Of a DNA stretch of 64,000 bases, positions 24,190-32,190 are shown in pieces; position 1 is the stretch's first letter; every line of letters starts with the position of its first letter. The position numbers and the translations under genes are program-made. The notes beneath the pieces are model-generated. The model saw only the letters and a program-made list of their open reading frames with translations. It did no database searches and was not told the DNA's origin. This DNA comes from Variovorax sp. PMC12 (lineage in GTDB: Bacteria; Pseudomonadota; Gammaproteobacteria; Burkholderiales; Burkholderiaceae_C). Location of the stretch: the NCBI RefSeq assembly GCF_003019815.1, contig NZ_CP027773.1, forward strand, positions 3,932,501 through 3,996,500. Direction: 5' to 3'.

Positions 24190-25151
24190 GGGGCGCAGCC
24201 CGGCACCAGCGTGCGGTCGTAGCCCTGCTTCGCGTCGAAGTTCGCCGGCAGGAAATTCACGCTGCGCAGCTGGCCCGCCAGCTCGTTCCAGCGCGCGTCG
24301 CTCATGCAGCCGATGCGGCCCAGGTCGTGGGAGATCAGCGTCTCGATCATTTCCTTGTTGGCCGCATCGTAGATCTCGGGCGTCATCTGCTTGTTCATGC
24401 CGGTGATCAGCGGCTTGAGCCCCTGCGGGTTGCGCACGTAGTTGGCCCAGCCCTTCTGCACCGCCGCGATGGTGGCCTTCACCAGCGCGGGGTTCTTGCG
24501 GATCATGTCGTCGGTGGTGAAGAGCACGTCGTACGGCCGGTAGCCCAGCGACGCCAGCGTGATCTGCTGCACCTGCACGCCGGCCGCGGCCATGCGCGCG
24601 GGCAGGAAGAGCGAGTAGCCCTGCTGCACCATCTTCGGGTCGTTGCGGAACAGGCTGAGGTCGCCGCTCACCGGGATCTCGCGCGTGCCCGCGAGCTTGT
24701 ACTGCTTCTTCGTCCACTCCCAGTAGGCGTTGCCGAGGTTCACCGCGAAGGTGCGGCCCTGCAGGTCGGTGATGGACTTCACCGCCGGGTCGGCGTGGTA
24801 GACCAGCGTGTAGGGCACGTAGTCGAGGTGCGCGAACACCGCGCGCACCGGCGCGCCGCGCAGGCGGGCCAGCAGCACGTCGTCGGCGTTGCCGATGCCG
24901 AACTCGGCCTGGCCCGAGGCCACCTGCGGAATGGTCTGGATCTTCGGGCCGCCCTGCAGCACGCTGATCTCGATGCCGGCCTCCTTGCCGAGCTTGTCCT
25001 GCTGGGCCTGCCAGTAGCCGGCCTGGTCGGGCTGGGCGAACCAGTTGCTGAGGATGCGCACCGGCTTGGGTGCATCCGCGGCCTGTGCGGAAAGAGGCAG
25101 CACCGCCGCCAGCGCCAGCGGGATTGCGATACGAAGGGCGGAAGAAATCAT
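24186..25151 (-). CDS. ABC binding protein, NMT1/SsuA-like
   Basis: A 321-residue type-II binding protein with a clear signal peptide (1 to about 27, ending LSAQA-AD). Blocks such as ILSNWFAQPDQAGYWQAQ, LQGGPKIQTIPQVASGQAEFGIGNADD and RGAPVRAVFAHLDY are typical of NMT1/SsuA/TauA proteins, whose ligands are sulfonates, taurine, nitriles or thiamine precursors. Start overlaps the stop of the upstream arylsulfotransferase-like gene (ATGA), and its stop overlaps the ATPase start, so the operon is tightly coupled. The linkage hints at an aryl sulfate or sulfonate as ligand. Confidence 0.88.
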   Translation of the reverse strand: MISSALRIAIPLALAAVLPLSAQAADAPKPVRILSNWFAQPDQAGYWQAQQDKLGKEAGIEISVLQGGPKIQTIPQVASGQAEFGIGNADDVLLARLRGAPVRAVFAHLDYVPYTLVYHADPAVKSITDLQGRTFAVNLGNAYWEWTKKQYKLAGTREIPVSGDLSLFRNDPKMVQQGYSLFLPARMAAAGVQVQQITLASLGYRPYDVLFTTDDMIRKNPALVKATIAAVQKGWANYVRNPQGLKPLITGMNKQMTPEIYDAANKEMIETLISHDLGRIGCMSDARWNELAGQLRSVNFLPANFDAKQGYDRTLVPGCAP

Positions 25152-26323
25152 GATGCGGACACCTTGAGCCAGGGAAGTTGCGCCGCCGTGTAGCGGAAGG
25201 TCTGGAACACGCTGTTCTGCCGGCCGGGCACGTATTTGCGCGCGGCTTCGTCGGGGTATTCGGCGAACCAGGGAATCACGTACTCCCACACCACCTCGCC
25301 GGCCGGCGTGACCTCGAACAGGCGCCCGGTGGCCGACTCGGTGACGTGCGTGTTGCCGTTGGGCAGTCGCTGCGCGCTGCCCATGTAGGCGGTGTAGAAC
25401 GCGTTGACCAGTTCGTCCGCGTACTGCCACACGACCTCGTTGGAGGCCGGGTCGATTTCGAGGACGCGGGAGAACGCCACATGCTTGCCGGTGCGGAAGT
25501 TGCCGTTGTCGAAAGCAAGAATGTTGCCGTTGTCCAGAGCGACCGGCGCATGCTGGTGCGACAGCACCGACGGCGGAATGTGCAGCTTCACGCCGCCCGT
25601 GGCGCGGTCGACGCCCACGATGCCCGAGGTGGTGCGCAGGCTCATGAGCACCAGCCCCTCGCGCGTCACGTCCAGGCCGTTCACCAGCGGCCAGTGGGTG
25701 CGGCCGAAGCCGGGGTGGATGGGGAAGTCTTCCGGCTTCAGGTGCTCCCAGGCCTTCCATTCCCACACCAGCTTGCCGTCACGGTCGACCTCGCGGATCA
25801 CGTCGCCGTACATCGTCTCGTCGGGGCCGTGCGCCGTGCCGCCGGGCACGCGCTCGGCAAATCCGGGCGGCACGGGGGCGCAGCCTGCGTACAGCAGGTG
25901 GCCGTTGGCCAGCCAGCGGGCGTCGTGGTGGTGCGTCGGATCCTGGTAGCGCCAGACGATCTCGCCCGCGGGCGTGGCCTCGTAGAAATCGCCGCCGTGC
26001 CACAGCGACCAGGCGCCGTAGATCTCGGGCGAATCGGCGTGGTTGCCGTTGTAGCCGAGGTTGCCGTTGGGCAGGATCACGGCCGCGCGGCCCGGGCGCA
26101 CCGGCATCTTCCACTGGTGCGCGACGCGGCCCTCGATGTCGATCAGGTAGACGTTGCCGTCGTCGGTCTGCGGCGCGATCAGGGTATAGCCGCCGGCGCT
26201 GAGCGCCGGGTCGTGGGCGATCAGGCCGACGCCGCGGCGGCGCTGGGTGATCTGGTCTACGGTGGTGGTGGGCACGGAACGAACCTCGGGGAGATTGAAG
26301 AATGGCGCGAATGTAGGCCGCAT
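25148..26323 (-). CDS. Arylsulfotransferase-like beta-propeller protein
   Basis: A 391-residue protein of the ASST (arylsulfotransferase) family, predicted beta-propeller. Family-type blocks: PTHHHDARWLANGHLL (129-144), LVNGLDV (about 213-219) and SHQHAPVALDNGNILAFDNG (255-274), with candidate catalytic histidines at 131-133 and 256-258. Known ASST enzymes move sulfate from one phenolic ester to another in the periplasm, using a His intermediate. This one shows no signal peptide from the only plausible ATG, so it seems cytoplasmic, which is odd for the family. It heads a four-gene operon with an SsuABC-like importer and is divergent from a LysR gene. Substrate is unknown. Confidence 0.8.
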   Translation of the reverse strand: MRPTFAPFFNLPEVRSVPTTTVDQITQRRRGVGLIAHDPALSAGGYTLIAPQTDDGNVYLIDIEGRVAHQWKMPVRPGRAAVILPNGNLGYNGNHADSPEIYGAWSLWHGGDFYEATPAGEIVWRYQDPTHHHDARWLANGHLLYAGCAPVPPGFAERVPGGTAHGPDETMYGDVIREVDRDGKLVWEWKAWEHLKPEDFPIHPGFGRTHWPLVNGLDVTREGLVLMSLRTTSGIVGVDRATGGVKLHIPPSVLSHQHAPVALDNGNILAFDNGNFRTGKHVAFSRVLEIDPASNEVVWQYADELVNAFYTAYMGSAQRLPNGNTHVTESATGRLFEVTPAGEVVWEYVIPWFAEYPDEAARKYVPGRQNSVFQTFRYTAAQLPWLKVSAS

Positions 26324-26359
26324 CGCCCGTCAGGAAAATCTGTTTGTTTTGTACGGTGC

Positions 26360-26376
26360 GTATGGAAATTCCATAC
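26360..26376. promoter_or_regulatory. 17-bp palindrome GTATGGAA-A-TTCCATAC
   Basis: Perfect 8-bp arms around one base, located 37 bp upstream of the arylsulfotransferase-like start (26323) and ending 11 bp before the LysR start (26388). Position and symmetry make it the likely operator of the LysR protein, controlling both directions. Confidence 0.55.
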
Positions 26377-26387
26377 ACTCTCCGGCC

Positions 26388-27341
26388 ATGCGCGCCATCT
26401 CTCAGACCTTCCGCTGTTTCGACGAAGTGGCCCGCCGCGGCTCGGTGCGCAAGGCCGCCGAGGCGCTGCACCTCACGGCGGCCGCCGTACACCAGCAGGT
26501 GCTCAACCTCGAGGAACAGGTGGGCACGCCGCTGTTCGACCGGCTGCCGCGCGGCATGCAGCTCACCACGGCCGGCGAGATCATGGTGGCCGCCGTGCGG
26601 CGCGGCCAGCGCGACTTCGACAACGCCCTGGCCCAGGTGGAAGACCTGCGGTCGCTGCGGCGCGGGCACATCAACCTGGCGGTGTCGCATTCGTCGGCCG
26701 AGCAGCTGGTGCCCGAGGTCATCGAGGCCGCCATGAAGCACTACCCCGGCGTGACCTACAGCGTGCGCTCGGGCAGCGGCGAGAACATCCTGAAGTGGGT
26801 GGCCAACGGCGAGTCGGACATCGGCTTCTGCCTGCGCCGCAAGCCGCCGCCCGGCGTGGAAGAGATCCGCGCGTTCCCGCAGCACCTGGGCCTGGTCACG
26901 CCGCCGGGCCATCCGCTCACGGCGGCCAGCAAGCTGCCGCGCCTGCGCGACTGCCTCGATCACCCGCTGATCCTCATGACGCCCGACACCGAGCTGCGCG
27001 CCATGGTCGACCAGATCGACCACCGCGAGCACCGCAAGGTGCGCCCGCTGGTGGAGACCAGCTCGGTCGCGATGGTGCGGCGCCTGGTGGCCGGCGGCAC
27101 CGGCATCGGCTTTCTCATTCCAGAGAACGTGGCCGAGGACGTGGAGCGCGGCACGCTGGTGTGGACCGGCCTGGCCGACGCGGGCGCGCGCTCGTTCAGC
27201 TGCCTCTACCAGCGCGCCGGCCAGACCACGGCGGTGGCCATGGGCATGTTCCTGCAGTTCCTGGAAGCCGCGCTGCTGGCCATCGAGAAGCGCTTCGAGC
27301 GGCAGGCGCCGCTGCCGTCGCTGAACGGCTTCGCGCAGTAA
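26388..27341 (+). CDS. LysR-family regulator of the sulfotransferase/ABC operon
   Basis: A 317-residue LysR regulator. The winged helix is at residues 1-62 (FRCFDEVARRGSVRKAAEALHLTAAAVHQQVLNLEEQ), followed by an effector domain with the usual SHSSAEQLVPEVI and GTGIGFLIPE segments. I use ATG 26388; the frame is open upstream through the divergent promoter. The 17-bp palindrome lies directly before the start, suggesting autorepression. The divergent four-gene operon is its probable target. Confidence 0.92.
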   Translation: MRAISQTFRCFDEVARRGSVRKAAEALHLTAAAVHQQVLNLEEQVGTPLFDRLPRGMQLTTAGEIMVAAVRRGQRDFDNALAQVEDLRSLRRGHINLAVSHSSAEQLVPEVIEAAMKHYPGVTYSVRSGSGENILKWVANGESDIGFCLRRKPPPGVEEIRAFPQHLGLVTPPGHPLTAASKLPRLRDCLDHPLILMTPDTELRAMVDQIDHREHRKVRPLVETSSVAMVRRLVAGGTGIGFLIPENVAEDVERGTLVWTGLADAGARSFSCLYQRAGQTTAVAMGMFLQFLEAALLAIEKRFERQAPLPSLNGFAQ

Positions 27342-27375
27342 AAACGCCGGCGCGATACGATCATCGGACGAATTA

Positions 27376-27396
27376 CGCGGCTTTTTTTCAGCCGCG
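27376..27396. other. Hairpin with T-rich loop before EamA gene
   Basis: CGCGGCT (27376-27382), loop TTTTTTC, AGCCGCG (27390-27396). It lies 34 bp past the LysR stop and 18 bp before the EamA start. The T-tract is in the loop rather than behind the stem, so it is not a standard terminator. It could affect translation of the downstream gene. Confidence 0.4.
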
Positions 27397-27414
27397 ACCG
27401 ACCGACAGCAGCGA

Positions 27415-28323
27415 ATGATCCAGCGCAAGACCCACCTCGACTCCCTCGCCATCGGCCTCCTGATCGCCTGCTGCGCGTTCTGGGGACTCCAGCAGATCCT
27501 CATCAAGACCACCGTGGCCGAGGTGCCGCCGATGTGGCAGGCCTCGATCCGCATGGTGGGCGCCACCGCGCTGCTGTGGCTGTGGTGCGTGTGGCGGGGC
27601 GTGCCGCTGTTCGAGCGCGACGGCACGCTGTGGCCGGGGCTGCTGGCCGGGCTGCTGTTCTCGGGCGAGTTCGCGGGCATCTACCTGGGGCTGCAGAACA
27701 CCAGCGCGTCGCGGCTCACGGTGTTCCTCTACACCGCGCCCTTCTGGGTGTCGCTGCTGCTGCCGCGCTGGGTGCCGGCCGAGCGGCTGCGCGGCTTCCA
27801 GTGGCTGGGCCTGTTCATCGCGTTCTCGGGCGTGGTGCTGGCCTTCAGCGAGGGCTTCGGCCACATGAGTTCGTCGCAGCTGGTGGGCGACGCCATGGGC
27901 CTCGCGGCCGGCGCCCTGTGGGGCCTGACCACGCTCACGCTGCGCACCACCAAACTGGCCACGGCCAGCGCCGAGAAGACGCTGTTCTACCAGGTGGCGG
28001 TCACCGCGGCGATGTGCCCGCTGCTGTCACTGGCGCTCGGCGAGCACTGGGGCTTCGCCTATTCAGCCGGCGCCTGGACCTCCATCGGCCTGCAGACCGT
28101 GATCGGCGCCTTCGCGAGCTACCTCACCTGGATGTGGCTGCTGCGGCACTACCCGGCCACGCAGATGTCGTCCTTCACCTTCCTCACGCCGCTGTTCGCG
28201 CTGGTATTCGGCGTGGTGGTGCTCAAGGAGCCGCTCACGGTGCAGCTGATCGTGGCGCTGATCGGCGTGGCGCTGGGCATCGTGCTGGTGAACCGGCGGC
28301 CTGCGGTACAACGCGCCGCATGA
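27415..28323 (+). CDS. EamA/DMT-family transporter
   Basis: A 302-residue inner-membrane protein with ten hydrophobic segments in two repeats of five, the arrangement of the drug/metabolite transporter (EamA) superfamily. The opening LLIACCAFWGLQQILIKTTV and the second-repeat SFTFLTPLFALVFGVVVLKE are typical. Members usually export amino acids or metabolites. The stop codon overlaps the start of the glutaminase gene, so transport and glutamine hydrolysis may be linked, for example glutamine or glutamate movement; that is inference. Confidence 0.88.
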   Translation: MIQRKTHLDSLAIGLLIACCAFWGLQQILIKTTVAEVPPMWQASIRMVGATALLWLWCVWRGVPLFERDGTLWPGLLAGLLFSGEFAGIYLGLQNTSASRLTVFLYTAPFWVSLLLPRWVPAERLRGFQWLGLFIAFSGVVLAFSEGFGHMSSSQLVGDAMGLAAGALWGLTTLTLRTTKLATASAEKTLFYQVAVTAAMCPLLSLALGEHWGFAYSAGAWTSIGLQTVIGAFASYLTWMWLLRHYPATQMSSFTFLTPLFALVFGVVVLKEPLTVQLIVALIGVALGIVLVNRRPAVQRAA

Positions 28324-29273
28324 ACGGCAACACCATGAACTTCCAGCCGGTGCTCGACGAGATCGTCGCCACCCTGCGCCCGCAGATCGACCAGGGTTGC
28401 CCCGGCGGCACCGTGGCCAGCTACATCCCGGCGCTGGCGCGCATCGACGCGCGGCAGTTCGGCATCGCGCTGCGCACCTGCGACGGCATCGAGGCAGGCG
28501 CGGGCGACTTCGAGACGCCCTTCTCCATCCAGAGCGTGTCCAAGCTCTTCACGCTCACGCTGGCCATGCAGCGCATGGGCGACGCGCTGTGGGAGCGCAT
28601 CGGCCGCGAGCCCTCGGGCAATCCGTTCAACTCGCTGGTGCAGCTGGAGAACGAACAGGGCAAGCCGCGCAACCCGTTCATCAATGCCGGCGCCATCGCG
28701 GTGGCCGACCGGCTGGTGAGCCAGGCCAAGGCCGGCGGCGGCAGCGCCAAGGCCGACATCCTCGCGCTCATGGCCAACCTGTGCGGCGAGCCCATCGCCT
28801 TCGACGACGAGGTGGCGCAGTCCGAAGCCGACACGGGCTTTCGCAACTTCGCGCTGGCCAACTTCATGAAGAGCTTCGGCAAGATCGACAACGACGTCGC
28901 CACCGTGCTCGACACCTACTTCCACCAGTGCGCGCTGCGCATGAGCTGCCGCCAGCTGGCGCGCGCCGCCGCCTTCCTGTGCCGCGACGGCGCGCACCCG
29001 GTCGACGGCCAGCCCGATATCACCGGCGAGCGGCAGACCCGCCGCATCAACGCGCTGATGCTCACCTGCGGCACCTACGACGCGGCCGGCGACGTGGCCT
29101 TCTCCATCGGCCTGCCCTGCAAGAGCGGCGTGGGCGGCGGCATCGTGGCCGTGGTGCCCGACAAGCTCACGCTGTGCGTCTGGTCGCCGGCGCTCGATGC
29201 CACCGGCAATTCGCTGCTGGGCATGAAGGCGCTGGAGCTGTTCGTGGCGCGCACGGGGCTGTCGGTGTTCTGA
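28320..29273 (+). CDS. glsA: Glutaminase
   Basis: A 317-residue enzyme that converts L-glutamine to glutamate and ammonia with a serine beta-lactamase-like fold. The catalytic Ser-x-x-Lys is visible as Ser72-Val-Ser-Lys75 in FSIQSVSKLF, and further family blocks include NPFINAGAIAV, EADTGFRN, LDTYFHQCALRM and the C-terminal KSGVGGGIVAVVP. Length matches bacterial GlsA (about 308-310) with a slightly longer N-terminus; ATG at 28335 is an alternative start. ATG 28320 overlaps the EamA transporter stop, so the pair is translationally coupled. It is convergent with the NAD(P)-binding gene. Confidence 0.93.
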   Translation: MNGNTMNFQPVLDEIVATLRPQIDQGCPGGTVASYIPALARIDARQFGIALRTCDGIEAGAGDFETPFSIQSVSKLFTLTLAMQRMGDALWERIGREPSGNPFNSLVQLENEQGKPRNPFINAGAIAVADRLVSQAKAGGGSAKADILALMANLCGEPIAFDDEVAQSEADTGFRNFALANFMKSFGKIDNDVATVLDTYFHQCALRMSCRQLARAAAFLCRDGAHPVDGQPDITGERQTRRINALMLTCGTYDAAGDVAFSIGLPCKSGVGGGIVAVVPDKLTLCVWSPALDATGNSLLGMKALELFVARTGLSVF

Positions 29274-29286
29274 TCGACGTTGCGCC

Positions 29287-30279
29287 TCAGGCCGCGGCCG
29301 CCACCGGCGCCGTCGCCAGGCAGCCCATGCCCTCGAGCGATGCCTCGACCGCCTCGTCGAGCGGCGTGTGCGGCTCGCGGCCCAGGAAGGCCACCAGCTT
29401 CGCGTTGTCCATGCCCACGGGCGTTTGCCACAGGTAGCGCATCTCGCGCATTTCACGGAAGGTGGCGACGAAGGGCGAAGCCAGCGTCAGCAGCCACCAC
29501 GGAAAGGCCGACACCCGCGCCTCGGTGCCCGTGCGGCGCATCACCGCCTTGCGGATGGCGCCGCTCATGCGCGTGCCGTCGGCGTCCCAGTGGCCGGCCA
29601 TGTGGAAGCGCGCGAAGGGTTCGAGCCGGTCGCGCCGCGCCAGCAGCTCGACCATGGTGCGCGCCACGTCCGGCAGGTACGACCACTGGTGGCCGATGCC
29701 GGCGCGGCCGGGGTAGCTCACCGCCTTGACCGGTTGCCCGGCCTTCACCAGCCCCTGAGAGAACCAGTTGTTGCCGGCCCGGGGGCCGAAGAAATCGCCG
29801 GCGCGCACGATCAGCACGCGGGCGCCCTCGCGGCTCGCGTCTTCGAGGCGCTTCTCCATCTCGACGCGGATCGCGCCCTTGCGGGTGGCCGGATGCTGCG
29901 GCGATGTTTCGGCCAGCAGCGGAAAGGCGTCGGGGCCGAAGTTGTAGACCGTGCCCGGCAGCACGATGGTCGCGCCCTCGGCCTTGGCGGCGTCGATGGT
30001 GTTGTCGAGCATCGGCAGCACCAGCTGCGACCAGTTGCGGTAGCCCGGCGGGTTGACCGCATGCACGATGACCGAACAGCCCCTCGCGGCCTGCCGCACG
30101 GCCTGCGCGTCCATCGCGTCGCCGGCCAGCCAGGTGATGCCGTCGCGCTTTCCTTCGCTCGCGCCGCGCTTCAGTGCGCGCACCTCCCAGCCCGCGTCGC
30201 GCAGCTGGCGGGCCACCTCGCCGCCGATGCCGCCCGTCGCGCCAAGGACCAGAACCGTGTTGTCGTTGCCGTGTGCCAT
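29287..30279 (-). CDS. NAD(P)-binding NmrA/epimerase-like protein
   Basis: A 330-residue Rossmann-fold protein of the atypical/extended SDR group. The dinucleotide motif GATGGIGG is at residues about 13-20 and the basic residues after strand 2 (LKRGASEGKRDG) suggest NADP. The canonical YxxxK active site is not obvious, so it may bind the cofactor as a sensor or act as an oxidoreductase of unknown specificity. It is divergent from the LysR gene at 30375, which likely controls it. Confidence 0.82.
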   Translation of the reverse strand: MAHGNDNTVLVLGATGGIGGEVARQLRDAGWEVRALKRGASEGKRDGITWLAGDAMDAQAVRQAARGCSVIVHAVNPPGYRNWSQLVLPMLDNTIDAAKAEGATIVLPGTVYNFGPDAFPLLAETSPQHPATRKGAIRVEMEKRLEDASREGARVLIVRAGDFFGPRAGNNWFSQGLVKAGQPVKAVSYPGRAGIGHQWSYLPDVARTMVELLARRDRLEPFARFHMAGHWDADGTRMSGAIRKAVMRRTGTEARVSAFPWWLLTLASPFVATFREMREMRYLWQTPVGMDNAKLVAFLGREPHTPLDEAVEASLEGMGCLATAPVAAAA

Positions 30280-30316
30280 GGAATGCTCCAGAACAGTTGT
30301 CGATGGATGAATTCTG

Positions 30317-30331
30317 GAACCGGGCCGGTTC
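30317..30331. promoter_or_regulatory. Palindrome GAACCGG-G-CCGGTTC
   Basis: Perfect 7-bp arms around one base in the 95-bp gap between the divergent NAD(P)-binding gene and the LysR gene. Candidate operator for the LysR protein; GC-rich palindromes also arise by chance in this DNA. Confidence 0.35.
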
Positions 30332-30374
30332 GATTGGAATTGCCGAACATGAGCCAGCAGCTATACATTTATGC

Positions 30375-31322
30375 ATGACTTCGAACATCGGCTGGGAGCT
30401 CTACCGCTCCTTCCTCGGCGTGCTGCGTGAGGGCTCTCTCTCGGGCGCGGCGCGCGCGCTGGGCATCACCCAGCCCACGGCCGGACGCCACGTGGCGGCG
30501 CTCGAGGAAGCGCTGGGCGTGGTGCTCTTCACCCGCTCGCAGGTCGGCCTGCTGCCCACCGAAGTGGCGCTGGCGTTGCGCACGCATGCCGAGGCCATGG
30601 AAAGCACCGCCGCATCGCTGCAGCGCGCCGCCAGCAGCCAGGGCGAAGGCGTGCGCGGCGTGGTGCGGGTGTCGGCCAGCGAGGTGATCGGCGTCGAGGT
30701 GCTGCCGCCCATCGTGGCGCAGCTGCGCGAGGCGCATCCGGCGCTGAAGGTCGAGCTGGTGCTGACCAACCGCGTGCAGGACCTGCTGCGGCGCGAGGCC
30801 GACATCGCCGTGCGCATGGTGCGCCCCCGGCAGGAGCAGCTGGTGGCGCGCCGCATCGGAAACATCGAGCTCGGCTTCCATGCGCACCGCGACTACCTCG
30901 CGCGCCACGGCACGCCGCGCCGGTTCGAGGAACTGGCCGGCCACGCGGTCATCGGCTACGACCAGCCCTCGGCCTTCGTGCGCAACGCGGGCAAGTCGCT
31001 GCCGGGCTACAGCCGCGACAGCTTCTCGCTGCGCACCGACAGCGACCTCGGGCAACTGGCGCTCATACGCGCCGGCGCGGGCATCGGCGTGTGCCAGGTC
31101 GGCCTGGCGCGGCGCACCGAGGCGCTGGTGCGGCTGATGCCGCGCGCCATGGCGCTCAAGCTCGACACCTGGGTCACCATGCACGAGGACCTGCGCAACA
31201 GCCCGCGCTGCCGCGCCGCCTTCGACGCATTGGCCGAGGGACTGCAACAGTACGTTGACGGCCAGGAAGACGCCGGCGCGCGGGGGAAAATGGCCCGCGC
31301 AAGCAAACAGGCCTCCGAATGA
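30375..31322 (+). CDS. LysR-family transcriptional regulator
   Basis: A 315-residue LysR regulator with the winged helix at residues about 8-66 (FLGVLREGSLSGAARALGITQPTAGRHVAALEEAL) and an effector domain. The wording ADIAVRMVRPRQEQLVARRIG is typical of the sub-group represented by many small divergent LysR/oxidoreductase pairs. An ATG 4 bp upstream (30371) is in another frame. It is divergent from the NAD(P)-binding gene. Its stop overlaps the next start (ATGA), coupling it to the hypothetical gene at 31319. Confidence 0.92.
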   Translation: MTSNIGWELYRSFLGVLREGSLSGAARALGITQPTAGRHVAALEEALGVVLFTRSQVGLLPTEVALALRTHAEAMESTAASLQRAASSQGEGVRGVVRVSASEVIGVEVLPPIVAQLREAHPALKVELVLTNRVQDLLRREADIAVRMVRPRQEQLVARRIGNIELGFHAHRDYLARHGTPRRFEELAGHAVIGYDQPSAFVRNAGKSLPGYSRDSFSLRTDSDLGQLALIRAGAGIGVCQVGLARRTEALVRLMPRAMALKLDTWVTMHEDLRNSPRCRAAFDALAEGLQQYVDGQEDAGARGKMARASKQASE

Positions 31323-31813
31323 CAGAACCATCGAACGAATCCGACACCCTCCCCCTGCAGGAAGCCCGCCTCTGGCGCGACGACACCTGGACCGCCCGCG
31401 TCATCAAGAACGAGGAAGACGACGGCTGGGCCGTCGAGATGACCCGCCACGGCGACCCCGAGCCGGCCCTGGTCGGCCCCTGGACCATGGGCCGCGACAA
31501 GAAGAACCCCAAGCCGCTGGACGGCCCCGCCTTCTCCACGCTGGTGAAGACCGCCGCCGAAGTGATCCGCCGCCACGAGCAGCAGCTGCACGCCACGCTC
31601 AACAAGAGCGTGACGGTCACAGCGCGCAACGACCAGCGCGTGCGCGTGGCGCTGGCCATCGTGCCCGACGAGGACAACCCCTCGGCCACGCTCAGCGCCT
31701 ACGACGACGCCGACGACGCCGAGCTCGCCAGCGTGAGCGTGTCGCCCGCCTTCAGGCTCACGGCCGCAAGCGCCAGCGCATGGATCGAGTCGGGCTACGC
31801 GCGCCCGCGCTGA
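31319..31813 (+). CDS. Conserved-type hypothetical protein
   Basis: A 164-residue soluble, acidic protein with no signal peptide, membrane segment or family I can name. It opens with a Trp-containing motif (RLWRDDTWTARVIKNEEDDGWAVEM), has a helix-rich middle with His residues (VIRRHEQQLHATLNK) and an acidic stretch (DDADDAE). It overlaps the LysR stop by 4 bp, so it is translated with that regulator. The untranslated leader of the ami locus begins right after it. Confidence 0.75.
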   Translation: MTEPSNESDTLPLQEARLWRDDTWTARVIKNEEDDGWAVEMTRHGDPEPALVGPWTMGRDKKNPKPLDGPAFSTLVKTAAEVIRRHEQQLHATLNKSVTVTARNDQRVRVALAIVPDEDNPSATLSAYDDADDAELASVSVSPAFRLTAASASAWIESGYARPR

Positions 31814-31837
31814 GCGCGAATAACACATGAATCGCGA

Positions 31838-31855
31838 TTTCGCCAATTAGCGAAA
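31838..31855. promoter_or_regulatory. TTTCGC-CAATTA-GCGAAA inverted repeat
   Basis: Perfect 6-bp arms around an AT-rich 6-bp centre, 25 bp past the preceding gene and about 75 bp before the ANTAR-like hairpins. It lies where the ami leader promoter would be expected, so it may bind a regulator such as a nitrogen or carbon control protein. The binder is unknown. Confidence 0.35.
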
Positions 31856-31929
31856 CAGCGTATGTTCATGCCGGGGTGAGTTGAGAAGAATCCGCCCCAA
31901 CGAGCAATCGTTACCAGTCATACGACACC

Positions 31930-31972
31930 CGCTGCCAGTGCTGCCAGCGAGGCGTCGGGCAATAAAGCCCGA
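31930..31972 (+). promoter_or_regulatory. Candidate ANTAR antiterminator (dual hairpin leader)
   Basis: AmiR-type ANTAR proteins bind two small tandem RNA stem-loops with six-base loops carrying A at position 1 and G at 4. Here hairpin 1 (31930-31949) has CGCTG/CAGCG arms, a C-C mismatch, one C-G pair and hexaloop AGTGCT (A1, G4 present). After 5 bp, hairpin 2 has TCGGGC (31955-31960), hexaloop AATAAA and GCCCGA (31967-31972); A1 fits, but position 4 is A. The 3' arm of hairpin 2 is part of the terminator's 5' arm, so the two structures exclude each other. amiR lies at the end of the same gene cluster. An alternative small hairpin with hexaloop AGCAAT lies at 31899-31912. Confidence 0.6.
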
Positions 31973-32007
31973 ATCGGTTTCACCACCGGTTCGGGCTTTT
32001 TTGTTTT
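31964..32007 (+). terminator. Strong leader terminator of the ami locus
   Basis: AAAGCCCGAA (31964-31973) pairs with TTCGGGCTTT (31990-31999). The stem continues inward through one T-G wobble and four more pairs to the loop TTCACC, then a T-rich tail (to 32007). It is the strongest intrinsic terminator in the window. It lies 184 bp upstream of the first ami-locus gene, not behind the preceding gene's stop, which fits a regulated leader terminator. Confidence 0.85.
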
Positions 32008-32190
32008 CTCGGCCGCAAGGAAACTTTTCGAAACGGATGCGCTGCATCCGGTGGCGAAGCCTTGCCCAAAGAAAACGCACTGGCAGCCGAACGCCCGTTT
32101 GCAGGGCCGCGCCGCGGGAGGAGACACCCAATGCGCGGTTCCGAAGGTCGGATCTTCCTGATGACTCGCACAAACACAAAGGAATTTGAC

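Noticed and set aside
32050..32064. A TGGC...TTGC sequence in the ami leader resembling a sigma-54 promoter
   Set aside because: The spacing between GG and GC is 9 instead of 10, and the site lies downstream of the leader terminator.
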